A DNA stretch of 64,000 nt from Paractinoplanes abujensis (GCF_014204895.1 NZ_JACHMF010000001.1:8246001-8310000); one strand, 5' to 3'. Counted from the first letter of the stretch, positions 1 to 9,583 are shown. The notes: a model not told the origin generated them from the letters alone. Made by a program: numbers and translations.

Positions 1-261
1 GCCACCCCGGCGCAGTTTCTCAGCGACCTCAAACCGGCCCGGTCCACGACGTTCAAGGGGCTCGCCAAGGCGGCCTACCGGCTCTACACCCCACCCGCGG
101 CGGGGCGCGGCCCGATCATCGAGATCGGCTGGCTCAGCGAGGCGAAACAGCTGCAGACGCTGCGCTTCACCTTCGCCGCGAACGCGACAGCCGCCGCCGT
201 GACCGCGATGAACCCGAAGCTCATCACCCTCGCCAAGGCGATGGACACGACGAACGGCTGA
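1..261 (+). CDS. C-terminal fragment of an unrecognised protein (partial at window edge)
   Basis: The frame is open from the first base and ends at TGA 259-261, leaving the last 86 residues of a gene that starts before the window. The fragment is Ala-rich with a central IIEIGWLSEAKQ and ends AKAMDTTNG. I see no catalytic motif. It looks like a small compact domain, possibly of a secreted or lipoprotein-type protein, but that is a guess. It converges with ideR, whose stop lies 22 bp away. Confidence 0.6.
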   Translation, partial: ATPAQFLSDLKPARSTTFKGLAKAAYRLYTPPAAGRGPIIEIGWLSEAKQLQTLRFTFAANATAAAVTAMNPKLITLAKAMDTTNG

Positions 262-282
262 CGTGTGTGCTGATGCCCGGCC

Positions 283-984
283 TCAGTGGGCCGCGACGAA
301 CACTCGCGACGCGACCTCACGAGGCAGGCGGATCTTGTCGCCCGAACGGTCTATGGTCACCCCGTCGCGCTCCTGGGCCACCGTCACCGTCGTGCCCGGG
401 TCGATGCCTGCTGCGTGCAACTGACGCAGCACGTCGGCGTTGGTCTGCACGCTCTCGCAGATGCGCTGCACCACGACGCTGCCGGTGAGCCCGGGGAAGG
501 CCAGGTTGCGCTCGCCGGGGATCTCGGCGTGCTCGGCGTCGTCGGCCCCGCCGAACGCGTCCAGACCGGGGATCGGATTCCCGTACGGGGATCGGGTCGG
601 CTTGTTGAGCAGCTCGTAGACCTTCTTCTCGACCGAGTCGCTCATCACGTGCTCCCAGCGGCAAGCCTCCTCGTGGGCCTCCTCGTAGGGCATGCCGATG
701 ACATTGACCAGCAGCAACTCGGCCAGCCGGTGCTTGCGCATGACGGCCACCGCGGTGGAGCGGCCGTCGTCGGTCAGCACCAGGTGCCTGTCGTTCTCGA
801 TGGTCAGCAGGCCGTCACGCTCCATGCGCGCGACCGTCTGGCTGACCGTGGGACCGCTCTGGTGGAGCCGCTCGGCGATGCGCGCCCGCAGCGGCGGCAC
901 ACCCTCCTCCTCCAGCTCGAGGATGGTGCGCAGATACATCTCGGTGGTGTCGATCAGGTCGTGGTTGTGCAGTGACGCCTTCAT
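283..984 (-). CDS. ideR: Iron-dependent DtxR-family transcriptional regulator IdeR
   Basis: This 233-residue protein is a metal-dependent repressor that senses Fe(II) and controls iron uptake and storage genes. The N-terminus carries the winged helix-turn-helix (LIDTTEMYLRTILELEEEG, then RLHQSGPTVSQTVARMERDG). The metal-binding dimerisation domain follows with EEACRWEHVMSD, matching the Cys-x2-Glu-His ligands of IdeR (Cys102, Glu105, His106 in M. tuberculosis, shifted here by about six residues). The motif SPYGNPIPG is typical, and the C-terminal third is the SH3-like domain. ATG 984 has a GGGAGG Shine-Dalgarno 7 nt upstream. On the same strand about 105 bp upstream, TATTAT (1094-1089) could be the -10 element. 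No clear iron box is visible at its own promoter. Confidence 0.95.
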   Translation of the reverse strand: MKASLHNHDLIDTTEMYLRTILELEEEGVPPLRARIAERLHQSGPTVSQTVARMERDGLLTIENDRHLVLTDDGRSTAVAVMRKHRLAELLLVNVIGMPYEEAHEEACRWEHVMSDSVEKKVYELLNKPTRSPYGNPIPGLDAFGGADDAEHAEIPGERNLAFPGLTGSVVVQRICESVQTNADVLRQLHAAGIDPGTTVTVAQERDGVTIDRSGDKIRLPREVASRVFVAAH

Positions 985-1205
985 GCTCCGACCTCCCAGC
1001 GGCCTCGGCGGACCGCCGGCCTCGCCCCGAACCAGGACGTAGCCGGGCTGATGACGAATTCATTCACAGTGCGGCCCTCCCAGCAGCGATAATACCTCGT
1101 CGTCAGGGGTTGACAGCCGCCCCGAGCAGGTGCAGAGAGCGTACCTGACCGTCCGGGCAACTGCCGCGAAGGGAAACCGTCGGTGGGGCGTGGCAGCATG
1201 ACGGC

Positions 1206-2390
1206 ATGGTGGATGCGACGACCACGGTGGTGTGGGACCGAGCGCTGCTCGACTACGACATGGGCGATCACCCGCTCAACCCGGTGCGGGTCGAGCTGAC
1301 CATGGCGCTCGCCCGCGAGCTGGGGGTCCTCGACCGCCCCGGGGTCCGCATGCTCACCCCCGAGCCGGCCACCGAGGCCGACCTGACCAGGGTGCATCGC
1401 GCCGACTACCTCGAGGCCGTCCGGCACGCGCCGCTCGACCCGTTCTTCCGCGGCTGGGGGCTCAACACCGACGACAACCCGGTCTTCGAGGGCATGCACG
1501 AGGCGTCCGCGCGTATCTGCGGCGCCACCATCGCGGCCGCCGAGGCGGTCTGGCACGGCGCGACCACGAGAGCGGTCAATGTCTCCGGTGGTTTGCATCA
1601 CGCGCTCGCCGCCCGGGCCGCCGGCTTCTGCGTCTACAACGATCCCGCGGTCGCCATCGCCCGCCTGCTCGACCAGGGCGCCCAGCGAGTGGCCTATGTG
1701 GATGTCGATGTGCACCACGGCGACGGTGTGCAGGCCGCCTTCTACAACGACCCCCGCGTCCTGACGATCAGCCTGCACGAGTCGCCGCTCACACTCTTCC
1801 CCGGCACGGGATTCGCCGAGGAGACGGGCGGCCCCGGTGCCGAGGGCCTCGCGGTCAACGTGCCGCTCCCACCGGGCACGGGCGACGCGGCCTGGCTGCG
1901 GGCTTTCCACGCGATCGTGCCGTCCGTGCTCCGCGCCTTCGCCCCCGAGATCATCTTCAGCCAGTGCGGCGCCGACGCGCACCGCCTCGACCCCCTGGCC
2001 GACCTGCGGCTCTCGGTCGACGGCCAGCGCGCGGCCTATCTGGCGATGCGCGACCTGGCCGACGAGCTGTGCGACGGCCGCTGGGTCGCGATGGGCGGCG
2101 GGGGTTACGCGCTGGTCGAGGTCGTGCCGCGCGCCTGGACCCACCTGCTGGCCGCGGCCACCGGCGCCCCGATCGATCCGGCGACCCCGACCCCCGGCGC
2201 CTGGCGCACGATGGCCACCGAGCGGTGCCCGCAGGCCGCCGTCCCCGAGACGATGACCGACGGCACCGAACCGGCGACCGAGCGCTGGCAACCCGGCACC
2301 ACGCCCGACCCGGTCGACCGCGCGATCCTGGCCACGCGCACGGCCGTCTTCCCCCTGCACGGCCTCGATCCCCACGACCCCCGCGACTGA
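1206..2390 (+). CDS. acuC: AcuC-type histone deacetylase family protein (protein lysine deacetylase)
   Basis: This 394-residue zinc-dependent deacetylase belongs to the HDAC/AcuC family. In Bacillus and other bacteria AcuC removes acetyl groups from acetyl-CoA synthetase and so activates it. Hallmarks are GLHHA near residue 130 (paired active-site histidines), VDVDVHHGDGVQ near 165 (Asp and His zinc ligands), SLHESP, and QCGADAHRLDPL near 254 (third zinc ligand). The length fits the family. The gene is followed after 44 bp by a GNAT/acyl-CoA-synthetase fusion that is the likely opposing acetyltransferase. No Shine-Dalgarno precedes ATG 1206. CAGCAT ending 6 nt upstream could be a -10 for a leaderless transcript. 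Confidence 0.93.
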   Translation: MVDATTTVVWDRALLDYDMGDHPLNPVRVELTMALARELGVLDRPGVRMLTPEPATEADLTRVHRADYLEAVRHAPLDPFFRGWGLNTDDNPVFEGMHEASARICGATIAAAEAVWHGATTRAVNVSGGLHHALAARAAGFCVYNDPAVAIARLLDQGAQRVAYVDVDVHHGDGVQAAFYNDPRVLTISLHESPLTLFPGTGFAEETGGPGAEGLAVNVPLPPGTGDAAWLRAFHAIVPSVLRAFAPEIIFSQCGADAHRLDPLADLRLSVDGQRAAYLAMRDLADELCDGRWVAMGGGGYALVEVVPRAWTHLLAAATGAPIDPATPTPGAWRTMATERCPQAAVPETMTDGTEPATERWQPGTTPDPVDRAILATRTAVFPLHGLDPHDPRD

Positions 2391-2434
2391 CCGTTCCGCA
2401 TCACCGCATCCCCGCATCGGAGAGGAGGAGGGGC

Positions 2435-4981
2435 ATGGACATCAGCGCCGACGTCCTGCTCTCCGACGGCACCGCCGTCCACCTGAGACAGATCCGCCCG
2501 GCCGACGCCCCGGCCATCGTCGAGTTCCACTCGCGCATGAGCGACCGCACCCGCTACCTGCGCTATTTCTCCCCCTACCCGCGCATCCCCGAGCGCGACC
2601 TCGAACGTTTCGTCAACGTCGACCACCACGACCGCGAGGCCTTCGTCATCGTCGCCGGCCCGCGCATCATGGCCGTCGGCCGTTACGAACGGCTCGGCCC
2701 CGACTCGCCCGAGGCTGAGGTCGCCTTCGTCGTGGAGGACGCCCACCAGGGCCGCGGCATCGGCTCGGTCCTGCTCGAACATCTCGCCGAGGCCGCCCGG
2801 GCCAACGGCCTCACCCGCTTCGTGGCCGAAGTGCTGCCCGAAAACGCGGGCATGCTCCGGGTCTTCAGCGACTTCGGCTATCAGGTGCAGCGCAAGTACG
2901 CCGACGGCGTCGTGCACCTCAGCTTCCCCATCGCCCCCACCGAGAAGTCGCGCGAGGTGCAGGAATCGCGGGAGAAGCTCACCGAGGCCCGCTCGATCGC
3001 CCGTCTGCTGGCCCCGCGCGGGGTCGCGGTCTACGGCGCCAGTGCGAGCGGCCAGGGCATCGGCGCCGCCATGCTCGGCCACCTGCGCGACGGCGGGTTC
3101 GCCGGCTCCATCGTCCCGGTGCACCGCAGCGCCGACCGCGTGGCCGGCCTGCGGGCGTTCAGGTCGGCCACCGAGGCGGGCGTCGACGTCGACCTCGCCC
3201 TGATCGCCGTCCCGCCCGAGGGCGTCGCGGCTGCGGTGGCCGACGCGGCCGCATGTGGCGTGGGTGGGCTGGTGGTGGTCTCCGCGGGGTTCGCCGAGAC
3301 CGGCGTCGAGGGTGCGGCCACCCAGCGGGCCCTGATCGAGAGCGCGCACGCGGCGGGCATGCGCGTGGTCGGCCCCAACAGCATGGGCGTGGCCAACACC
3401 GACCCTTCCGTACGGCTCAACGCCACCCTCGCCCCGCGCCTGCCCGCCGCCGGACGGGTCGGGTTCTTCAGTCAGAGCGGCGCGCTCGGTGTCGCGCTGC
3501 TGGCCGAGGCCGACCGTCGCGGGCTGGGCCTGTCCAGCTTCGTCTCGGCGGGCAACCGGGCCGACGTCTCCGGCAACGACCTCCTGCAGTACTGGCAGGA
3601 CGACCCCGGCACCGACGTCGTCATGCTCTACCTCGAGACGTTCGGCAACCCGCGCAAGTTCGCCCGCCTGGCCCGCCGCATGAGCCGGGTCAAGCCCGTG
3701 GTCGCGGTCTCCTCGGCCACCCGCCCGCCCGGCCTGGCCGGTGACCTGCCCGGCCCCGACGTGCACGCGGTCACCGCCCTGTTCGCCCGCTCGGGCGTGA
3801 TCCGGGTCGACACCGTGCAGGAGATGTTCGACGTCGGCCTGCTGCTGGCCCACCAGCCCCTGCCCACCGGCCGCCGGGTGGCGGTGGTCGGCAACTCCTC
3901 CGCCCTCTCCGAACTGGCAGTGGCCGCGTGCCGGGCCAACGGCCTGACGGTCGCCACGGGCTACCCGCTCGACATCAGCCCGCAGGCGGGCGCCCACGAC
4001 TTCGCCGACGTGCTGGCCGACGCCGCCGTCGACGACCGCGCCGACGCCCTGGTCGTGGTGTTCGCGCCGCCCCTGCCCGGCCAGCTGGCCGACGAGGATG
4101 CCGACTTCGCCGCCGCGCTGGCCAGCGTGGCCCTGGCCGGCGAGAAGCCCACCGTGGCGACGTTCCTGCTGGGCAGCCTGCCGCCGCGGGTCCCGGCCTA
4201 CCCGTCGGTCGAGGAGGCCGTGCGGGCCCTGGGCCGGGTGGCGACGTATGCGGAATGGCTGCGCCGCCCACCGGGCCGGCTCCCCGTGTTCGACGACGTC
4301 GACGTGACGGCGGCCCGCGTCGACGGCCCGCCGTCCGAGCTGCTCGCCGCCTACGGCATCGACGTGGTGCCGTCCACGCTCGCGGCCGGCGTCGAAGAGG
4401 CGATCGCGGCCGCGTCGGCCCTGGGCTACCCGGTGGCGCTCAAAGCAGCCGGCGGCGCCCTGCGGCATCGCATCGACCTCGGCGCGGTCCGGCTCGCACT
4501 GGCCGACGACGGTGACGTCCGCACGGCGTACGGGGAACTGTCCGCCGCCTTCGGCCCCGACGTGCTGGTCCAGACGATGGTCCCGGCCGGGGTGGCCTGC
4601 CGCATCGAGGTGATGGAAGACCCGGCGTTCGGCCCGGTGGTCGGCTTCGGACTGGGCGGCGTGGCCAGTGAGCTGCTGGGCGACCTGGCCTGGCGGGCCG
4701 CCCCGCTGACCGACCGGGCGGCCGAGGCCCTGGTCGTCGAGCCACGCGCGGCCCCGCTGCTGCACGGCTATCGCGGCTCGGCCCCCGTCGACCGCGCGGC
4801 GCTGATCGACCTGCTGCTACGGGTGGGCCGCCTCGCCGACGACCATCCCCGCCTGCGTGGCCTCTCACTCAACCCGGTGCTGGCCCGCCCCGACGGCTAT
4901 TCGGTGCTGCACGTCGCAGCCGAACTCGGCGACCCGGCCCGCCGCCCCGACACCGGCCCCCGCCGCCTCCGCAGCCCCTGA
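2435..4981 (+). CDS. GNAT acetyltransferase fused to NDP-forming acyl-CoA synthetase-like domains (Pat-like)
   Basis: The protein has 848 residues when read from ATG 2435, which has a strong AGGAGGAGGGG ribosome site. The frame is open further upstream but only as a shadow of acuC. Residues about 15-165 form a GNAT domain with the acetyl-CoA loop DAHQGRGIGSVLLE near 102. From about residue 187 come the CoA-binding Rossmann domain (GVAVYGAS), GPNSMGV, FSQSGALG and VSAGNRADVSGND, ending in an ATP-grasp_5-like segment (ALGYPVALKAAGG). The family includes PatZ/Pat enzymes that acetylate acetyl-CoA synthetase. The phosphohistidine motif SHTG expected after KPVVAVSSA is absent, so the synthetase half is probably a CoA- or acetyl-CoA-sensing regulatory domain. 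Its place beside acuC suggests a reversible acetylation switch (inference). Confidence 0.88.
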   Translation: MDISADVLLSDGTAVHLRQIRPADAPAIVEFHSRMSDRTRYLRYFSPYPRIPERDLERFVNVDHHDREAFVIVAGPRIMAVGRYERLGPDSPEAEVAFVVEDAHQGRGIGSVLLEHLAEAARANGLTRFVAEVLPENAGMLRVFSDFGYQVQRKYADGVVHLSFPIAPTEKSREVQESREKLTEARSIARLLAPRGVAVYGASASGQGIGAAMLGHLRDGGFAGSIVPVHRSADRVAGLRAFRSATEAGVDVDLALIAVPPEGVAAAVADAAACGVGGLVVVSAGFAETGVEGAATQRALIESAHAAGMRVVGPNSMGVANTDPSVRLNATLAPRLPAAGRVGFFSQSGALGVALLAEADRRGLGLSSFVSAGNRADVSGNDLLQYWQDDPGTDVVMLYLETFGNPRKFARLARRMSRVKPVVAVSSATRPPGLAGDLPGPDVHAVTALFARSGVIRVDTVQEMFDVGLLLAHQPLPTGRRVAVVGNSSALSELAVAACRANGLTVATGYPLDISPQAGAHDFADVLADAAVDDRADALVVVFAPPLPGQLADEDADFAAALASVALAGEKPTVATFLLGSLPPRVPAYPSVEEAVRALGRVATYAEWLRRPPGRLPVFDDVDVTAARVDGPPSELLAAYGIDVVPSTLAAGVEEAIAAASALGYPVALKAAGGALRHRIDLGAVRLALADDGDVRTAYGELSAAFGPDVLVQTMVPAGVACRIEVMEDPAFGPVVGFGLGGVASELLGDLAWRAAPLTDRAAEALVVEPRAAPLLHGYRGSAPVDRAALIDLLLRVGRLADDHPRLRGLSLNPVLARPDGYSVLHVAAELGDPARRPDTGPRRLRSP

Positions 4982-4986
4982 CACCC

Positions 4987-5088
4987 CACCCCGGCCGGGG
5001 CCCGAACCCGCCCACCCCGGCCGGGCTCATACCCCGCCCGCCCCGGCCGGGCCCGCATCCCGCGTGCCCCGGCCCTGCCCCGGCCCGT
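4987..5088. repeat. 26-bp imperfect tandem repeat, about four copies
   Basis: In the 349-bp gap between two convergent genes (4982-5330), the core CCGGCCGGG recurs at 4991, 5017 and 5043, and a degenerate CCGGCCCTG at 5069. The exact spacing is 26 bp, and each core is followed by CCCG-rich filler. The rest of the gap (5089-5277) is GC-rich and I see no gene in it. Confidence 0.7.
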
Positions 5089-5277
5089 GTTCCTGTCAAC
5101 TGCGCAGCCCCTGACCGGCCGCCGCCCGCGCACCCGATACCCGGATGCGCCCCCACCAGCCACCCAGCCCGTGACCAGCCTGCCGTCCGCGCAACCCCGA
5201 TCGGGCCCGCCCCCGGCCGCTGTGCACTTCCTGATCGGCGCTGCCTCACGGCGTACGGGGAAAGGTCTTGGAACGGC

Positions 5278-5314
5278 GACCGCCCGGTCGAGCCGTGAGG
5301 CCCGCCGGGCGGTC
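5278..5314 (-). terminator. Hairpin downstream of sigB
   Basis: GACCGCCCG (5278-5286) and CGGGCGGTC (5306-5314) form a perfect 9-bp stem 17 nt past the sigB stop codon. There is no clear T-run, which is common for terminators in high-GC actinobacteria. Confidence 0.6.
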
Positions 5315-5330
5315 GGAAGTGTCGCGTGCC

Positions 5331-6332
<1,002 letters not shown>

Positions 6333-6577
6333 CTGCAGGACCACCTTTCAGTCCCCTCCCCGCTGAATAACTGGCTCGTGCGTTCCCAGCCCTTGCGTGC
6401 CGGTGATCGATAGCTTGGCCTGGAGCGCGTTAAGCCGAGGTGAGGCAAGCGTCCAGGTGGCATGAATCAGGGAGAACCCTGACGTCGCCAAGCCGACAAG
6501 TGACCGGATTGCCGGTACTCGTCGCGTGTTGCGCGCCGATACTGTTCCCCAAACGCCCTCGAGGAGGAGATGGTTCA

Positions 6578-7366
6578 GTGGTCTTCAAAAAACTGATGCA
6601 GGCAATGGGTGTCGGTGGCCCGTCGGTCGAAACTGTGCTGGCCAACCCCAATTGCCGGCCCGGCGGATTTCTTGAGGGCCAGGTGCACGTCATCGGCGGG
6701 GACCACGCCGTCGACGTCGAATATGTGGCAATTGGGTTGATGACGCGGGTCGAAGTAGAGAGCGGCGACAGCGAATACAACACGAACCAGGAATTCCACC
6801 GGCAGCGATTGACCGGTTCGTTCCGGCTTGACCCCGGTGCCCGTTATGACGTGCCGTTCCGCTTCGACGTGCCGTGGGAAACCCCGATCACCGAGGTCTA
6901 TGGGCAGCGTCTGCACGGCATGACCATGGGCCTGGCCACTGAGCTCGAGGTCGCGCGGGCCGTCGACAAGTCCGACCTGGACGCCGTCATGGTGCACCCG
7001 CTGCCCGCACAGGAGCGCATCCTGGACGCGCTGCTGCGGCTCGGCTTCCGCTTCAGCAAGGCCGACGTCGAGCGCGGCCGGGTCTACGGCGTGCAGCAGC
7101 ACCTGCCGTTCTACCAGGAGATCGAGTTCTACCCGCCGTCCGCCTACGCGAGCGGCATCAACCAGCTCGAGCTCACGTTCATCGCCACCCCGCAGAACCT
7201 CCAGGTCGTCCTGGAGATCGACAAGCGGGGCGGTTTCCTCACCGAGGGGCACGACGCGTTCGGCCGTTTCGATGTCGACTACGCGACAGTCGACCAGGTG
7301 GACTGGGCCGGCCAGCTCGACAACTGGCTGCGGCAGTCGGCGCAGCGGCGCGGCCTGTTCTTCTGA
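6578..7366 (+). CDS. spo0M: Spo0M-like sporulation-control protein
   Basis: This 262-residue protein belongs to the Spo0M family, arrestin-like beta-sandwich proteins named for a Bacillus sporulation phenotype and of unclear biochemical function in actinobacteria. Family features seen are the start VVFKKLMQAMGVGGPSVET, the GQVHVIGGDHAVDVEYVAIGL strand pair, PFRFDVPWETPIT, and a C-terminal FDVDYATVDQVDWA. GTG 6578 is chosen because GAGGAGGAG lies 8 nt upstream; reading further upstream adds only non-homologous residues. It is transcribed away from sigB, so the 245-bp space between them (6333-6577) must hold promoters for both. I could not identify convincing hexamers there. Confidence 0.88.
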   Translation: MVFKKLMQAMGVGGPSVETVLANPNCRPGGFLEGQVHVIGGDHAVDVEYVAIGLMTRVEVESGDSEYNTNQEFHRQRLTGSFRLDPGARYDVPFRFDVPWETPITEVYGQRLHGMTMGLATELEVARAVDKSDLDAVMVHPLPAQERILDALLRLGFRFSKADVERGRVYGVQQHLPFYQEIEFYPPSAYASGINQLELTFIATPQNLQVVLEIDKRGGFLTEGHDAFGRFDVDYATVDQVDWAGQLDNWLRQSAQRRGLFF

Positions 7367-7389
7367 CCCGGGGCCGGGCGTGGGGCTCC

Positions 7390-7812
7390 CTACAGTTCGA
7401 GCAGAATTGTCCGGGGCCCCACGTTGACGCTTTCGACCAGCATGTGCGCGCGGAACCGACCGGTCTCGACCGTCGCGCCGCGAGATCGCAAAGCTTCCAC
7501 GTACGCCGTGACGAGCGGCTCGGCCACCTCAGCCGGCGCGGCGGCACTCCAGGTGGGCCGGCGTCCCTTGCGCGCGTCGCCGTAAAGCGTGAACTGGCTG
7601 ACCACCAGCAGCGGGGCGTTGCGGTCGGCCGCTGACGCCTCGTCGTCCAAAACGCGGAGCTCGTACGTCTTCCGGGCCAGCTCGGCGGCCTTGGCCGGAG
7701 TGTCGTCGTGGGTCACCCCGACCAGCACGAGCAACCCGTCCTCGATCTTGCCGACGACCGCCTCGTCAACGGTCACGCTGGCCCGGCTGACTGTCTGCAC
7801 CAGTGCTCGCAT
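7390..7812 (-). CDS. dtd: D-aminoacyl-tRNA deacylase
   Basis: This 140-residue cytoplasmic enzyme hydrolyses D-amino acids (and glycine) mischarged on tRNAs. The family motifs are present: [16 protein letters not shown] at the N-terminus, the active-site SQFTLYGD near residue 72, and the C-terminal [11 protein letters not shown] carrying the cis Gly-Pro motif. The length is typical. Its start codon overlaps the stop of the upstream kinase-like gene by one base (TAATG), so the two are translationally coupled. It converges with spo0M with a 23-bp gap. Confidence 0.95.
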   Translation of the reverse strand: MRALVQTVSRASVTVDEAVVGKIEDGLLVLVGVTHDDTPAKAAELARKTYELRVLDDEASAADRNAPLLVVSQFTLYGDARKGRRPTWSAAAPAEVAEPLVTAYVEALRSRGATVETGRFRAHMLVESVNVGPRTILLEL

Positions 7813-8720
7813 TACTTCCCGACCCCTTGCCGTACGCGCGCCGCAGCCAGCGGCAACATGTTGACCTCACCCACAGACATGGTGACCTGCCGCGAACGCA
7901 TCTCCACCACCTGGTCCAGCAGACGAACCGGGTCCCCGGGCGCGAGCCGCAGAAAAACGTCGAGCATGGCGCCAACCTGCTCGTGAGTCGGATGCTGGAT
8001 CGCCCCGGTCGCCACCTGCGCCAGAATCAGCGCCGTGAACGCCGTGTCAAGATCCGGCTCCCCGTTCCGGGCATTCCGCCAGTCGATCACCACCGGCCCG
8101 TCCGCGGTGATCACCACATTCTCCGGATGCAGATCAAGATGCAGCACCGACGGCCCGCCCTCACCCAGCGACCACATGCCGTCACCTGCCGAGGGCACGT
8201 CTCCGCCCACCGGCCGTGCGCTGTCACCCGCCGTCGGGCTTACCGGCTGTGCGCTGCCACCCGCCACCGGGCCCACTGGCCGTGCGCAGTCATCTGCGGC
8301 CGTGCTGGTCGGCTGTGCGCTGTCATCTGCGGCCGTGCTGGTCGGCTGTGCGCTGTCACTCGCCGCCGCGCCCATCGGCTGCGTGTTTCCGCCCAGCGGC
8401 GGCAGGGCGTGCAGCCGGCGCAGCAGATCGGCCAGGATCGCCGCCCCGTCCTCCATCGCCATCGCCCCGGACAGCAACAAGGCGGCCATGGTCGGCCCAT
8501 CGAGCCGCTCGAGAACGAGATCGGCCCCACCCGCCGCGAACACGCGCGGCACCGGAAACCCGTGGCTTCCCACATGCCGCATGATCAGCGCCTCGGGCTC
8601 GGTGTCCCCACCCTCCCGATACCGCCGGAGCACCGTGCCGTCCCCGAGCGAGTAGACGTCAGCCTCCCGCCCGAACGCGAACGGCTGACCCAACTCCTCA
8701 GGCACCGGCACACTCGTCAC
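7812..8720 (-). CDS. Aminoglycoside/choline-kinase-fold phosphotransferase with a repeat insertion
   Basis: This 302-residue APH-like protein has an N-lobe ([18 protein letters not shown]) and a catalytic loop [13 protein letters not shown] near residue 193 with the metal-binding VVIDWRNA after it. The substrate is unknown. Between the helical [11 protein letters not shown] and the catalytic loop sits an insertion (about residues 115-180) of 11-residue repeats such as [11 protein letters not shown], encoded by 33-bp DNA repeats. It is probably an unstructured loop. GTG 8720 has no Shine-Dalgarno, but TAGCGT (8732-8727) ends 6 nt upstream, the arrangement of a leaderless promoter. The gene is coupled to dtd. 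Confidence 0.85.
   Translation of the reverse strand: MTSVPVPEELGQPFAFGREADVYSLGDGTVLRRYREGGDTEPEALIMRHVGSHGFPVPRVFAAGGADLVLERLDGPTMAALLLSGAMAMEDGAAILADLLRRLHALPPLGGNTQPMGAAASDSAQPTSTAADDSAQPTSTAADDCARPVGPVAGGSAQPVSPTAGDSARPVGGDVPSAGDGMWSLGEGGPSVLHLDLHPENVVITADGPVVIDWRNARNGEPDLDTAFTALILAQVATGAIQHPTHEQVGAMLDVFLRLAPGDPVRLLDQVVEMRSRQVTMSVGEVNMLPLAAARVRQGVGK
8212..8376 (-). repeat. 33-bp in-frame tandem repeat inside the phosphotransferase gene
   Basis: Five units begin at 8212, 8245, 8278, 8311 and 8344 (plus strand core GGCYGTGCGC), all exactly 33 bp apart. A decayed sixth starts at 8377. The units at 8278 and 8311 are nearly identical. Each unit encodes 11 residues, so copy-number change would keep the reading frame. 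Confidence 0.9.
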
Positions 8721-8739
8721 GCCGTGACGCTAGCCCACC

Positions 8740-9038
8740 AATGAGCCCAAAGTGACCCCACAGCCGCGCCCCAAGTGACTCCCGAGCCGCGCTGCGAGTG
8801 ACCCCACGGCCGCGCCGGGAATGACCCCACGGCCGCGCCGCGACTGCCCCCCACGGCCGGGCCGCGAGTGGCCCACGGCCGCGCCGCGAGTGGCACCCGA
8901 GCCGCGCCGCGAGTGGCCCTCGAGCCGCGCTGCGAGTGACCCTCCGGCCGCGCCGCGAGTGACTTCCGAGCCGCGCCGCGAGTGGCCCCACGGTCGCGTC
9001 GGGAATGACCCCACGGCCGCCTGGGGTGAACCGCCGGG
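8740..9038. repeat. 23-bp tandem array, about 13 copies, non-coding
   Basis: The core GCCGCGC(C/T)GCGAGTG recurs at 8763, 8786, 8809, 8832, 8856, 8878, 8901, 8924, 8947, 8970, 8993 and 9016, a strict 23-bp period with single-base slips near 8856 and 8878. A degenerate first unit starts at 8740. Two sub-types alternate, one with CCCACG and one with CCGAG before the core. Because 23 is not a multiple of 3, open frames across the array are artefacts. The array fills the 437-bp gap 8721-9157. The remainder (9039-9157) is GC-rich with no gene that I can see. Confidence 0.9.
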
Positions 9039-9157
9039 CCGCCCGAAGGCCCCGCTGTGCCGCCCCGGGGCGACTCACTAGGCCGCTTTGTTCGCGCACC
9101 GCCGCCGCCCCTGTCGCGTTGGGTGGGCGCGGCGGCGGCGCGTGGGCGGCCGGGCGA

Positions 9158-9508
9158 TCAGTCGACCGCGTTGCTGCTGGAGTCGCTCGTGTAGCTGTCC
9201 ACCGGCGTCTCCATCGCGCCCGTGGTGGCGTCGCCGGTCGTCGTGTTGGCGACACCCGGCCCCGAGCGCGGGCGCGTCCGGAAGCTGTTCGGCCCCGCGT
9301 TCCCACCGGTCGTGGTCATCACGCCGTGCTCGGGCGGCGGCCCACCGTCCTGAAGCTGGTCGGTGTCGGTGCCCGCGGCGATCGTGCTGGACAGGCCGGG
9401 GTCGTCATCACCCTTCTCGGGACGGTACGTACTGGGCTCGTTAAGGGCCCCTGGGGCGTAATCGCTCCCCAGGATCTCCCGCTCGATGCTCTCCTGCGAG
9501 TCGCTCAT
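9158..9508 (-). CDS. Small acidic, probably disordered hypothetical protein
   Basis: The protein has 116 residues with no recognised domain. It starts MSDSQESIEREILGSDYAP and is rich in Gly, Thr, Ser, Asp and Pro (TTTGGNAGPNSF, TSDSSSNAVD), with no hydrophobic segment, so it is probably an unstructured cytoplasmic protein. A clear GGGAGGGG ribosome site precedes ATG 9508. It lies 76 bp downstream of the ABC permease gene on the same strand and could be co-transcribed. Function unknown. Confidence 0.7.
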   Translation of the reverse strand: MSDSQESIEREILGSDYAPGALNEPSTYRPEKGDDDPGLSSTIAAGTDTDQLQDGGPPPEHGVMTTTGGNAGPNSFRTRPRSGPGVANTTTGDATTGAMETPVDSYTSDSSSNAVD

Positions 9509-9543
9509 AGCTCTGCCCCTCCCGACAGTTCGGCGGCTCCCAA

Positions 9544-9561
9544 CGTGCCCCGGCCGGCACG
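9544..9561 (-). terminator. Short hairpin after the ABC permease gene
   Basis: CGTGCC (9544-9549) pairs with GGCACG (9556-9561) around a CCGGCC loop, 23 nt past the permease stop. It is weak as a terminator by itself. Confidence 0.3.
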
Positions 9562-9583
9562 GGGTAAACCGGGGTGACGGCCA

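Noticed and set aside
1110..1115. TTGACA as plus-strand -35 of acuC
   Set aside because: No TANNNT hexamer at 16-19 bp downstream.
1232..2434. Open frame extending the GNAT/synthetase gene about 400 residues upstream
   Set aside because: It is Arg/Pro-rich and overlaps acuC in another frame. A strong ribosome site at 2421-2433 and the GNAT homology place the start at 2435.
8740..9038. CRISPR array
   Set aside because: Units are contiguous with no unique spacers and no cas genes are present.
8698..9306. 202-residue minus-strand frame and others across the 23-bp array
   Set aside because: A 23-bp period read in triplets yields a repeating Arg/Gly/Ala pseudo-protein. There is no start signal or homology.
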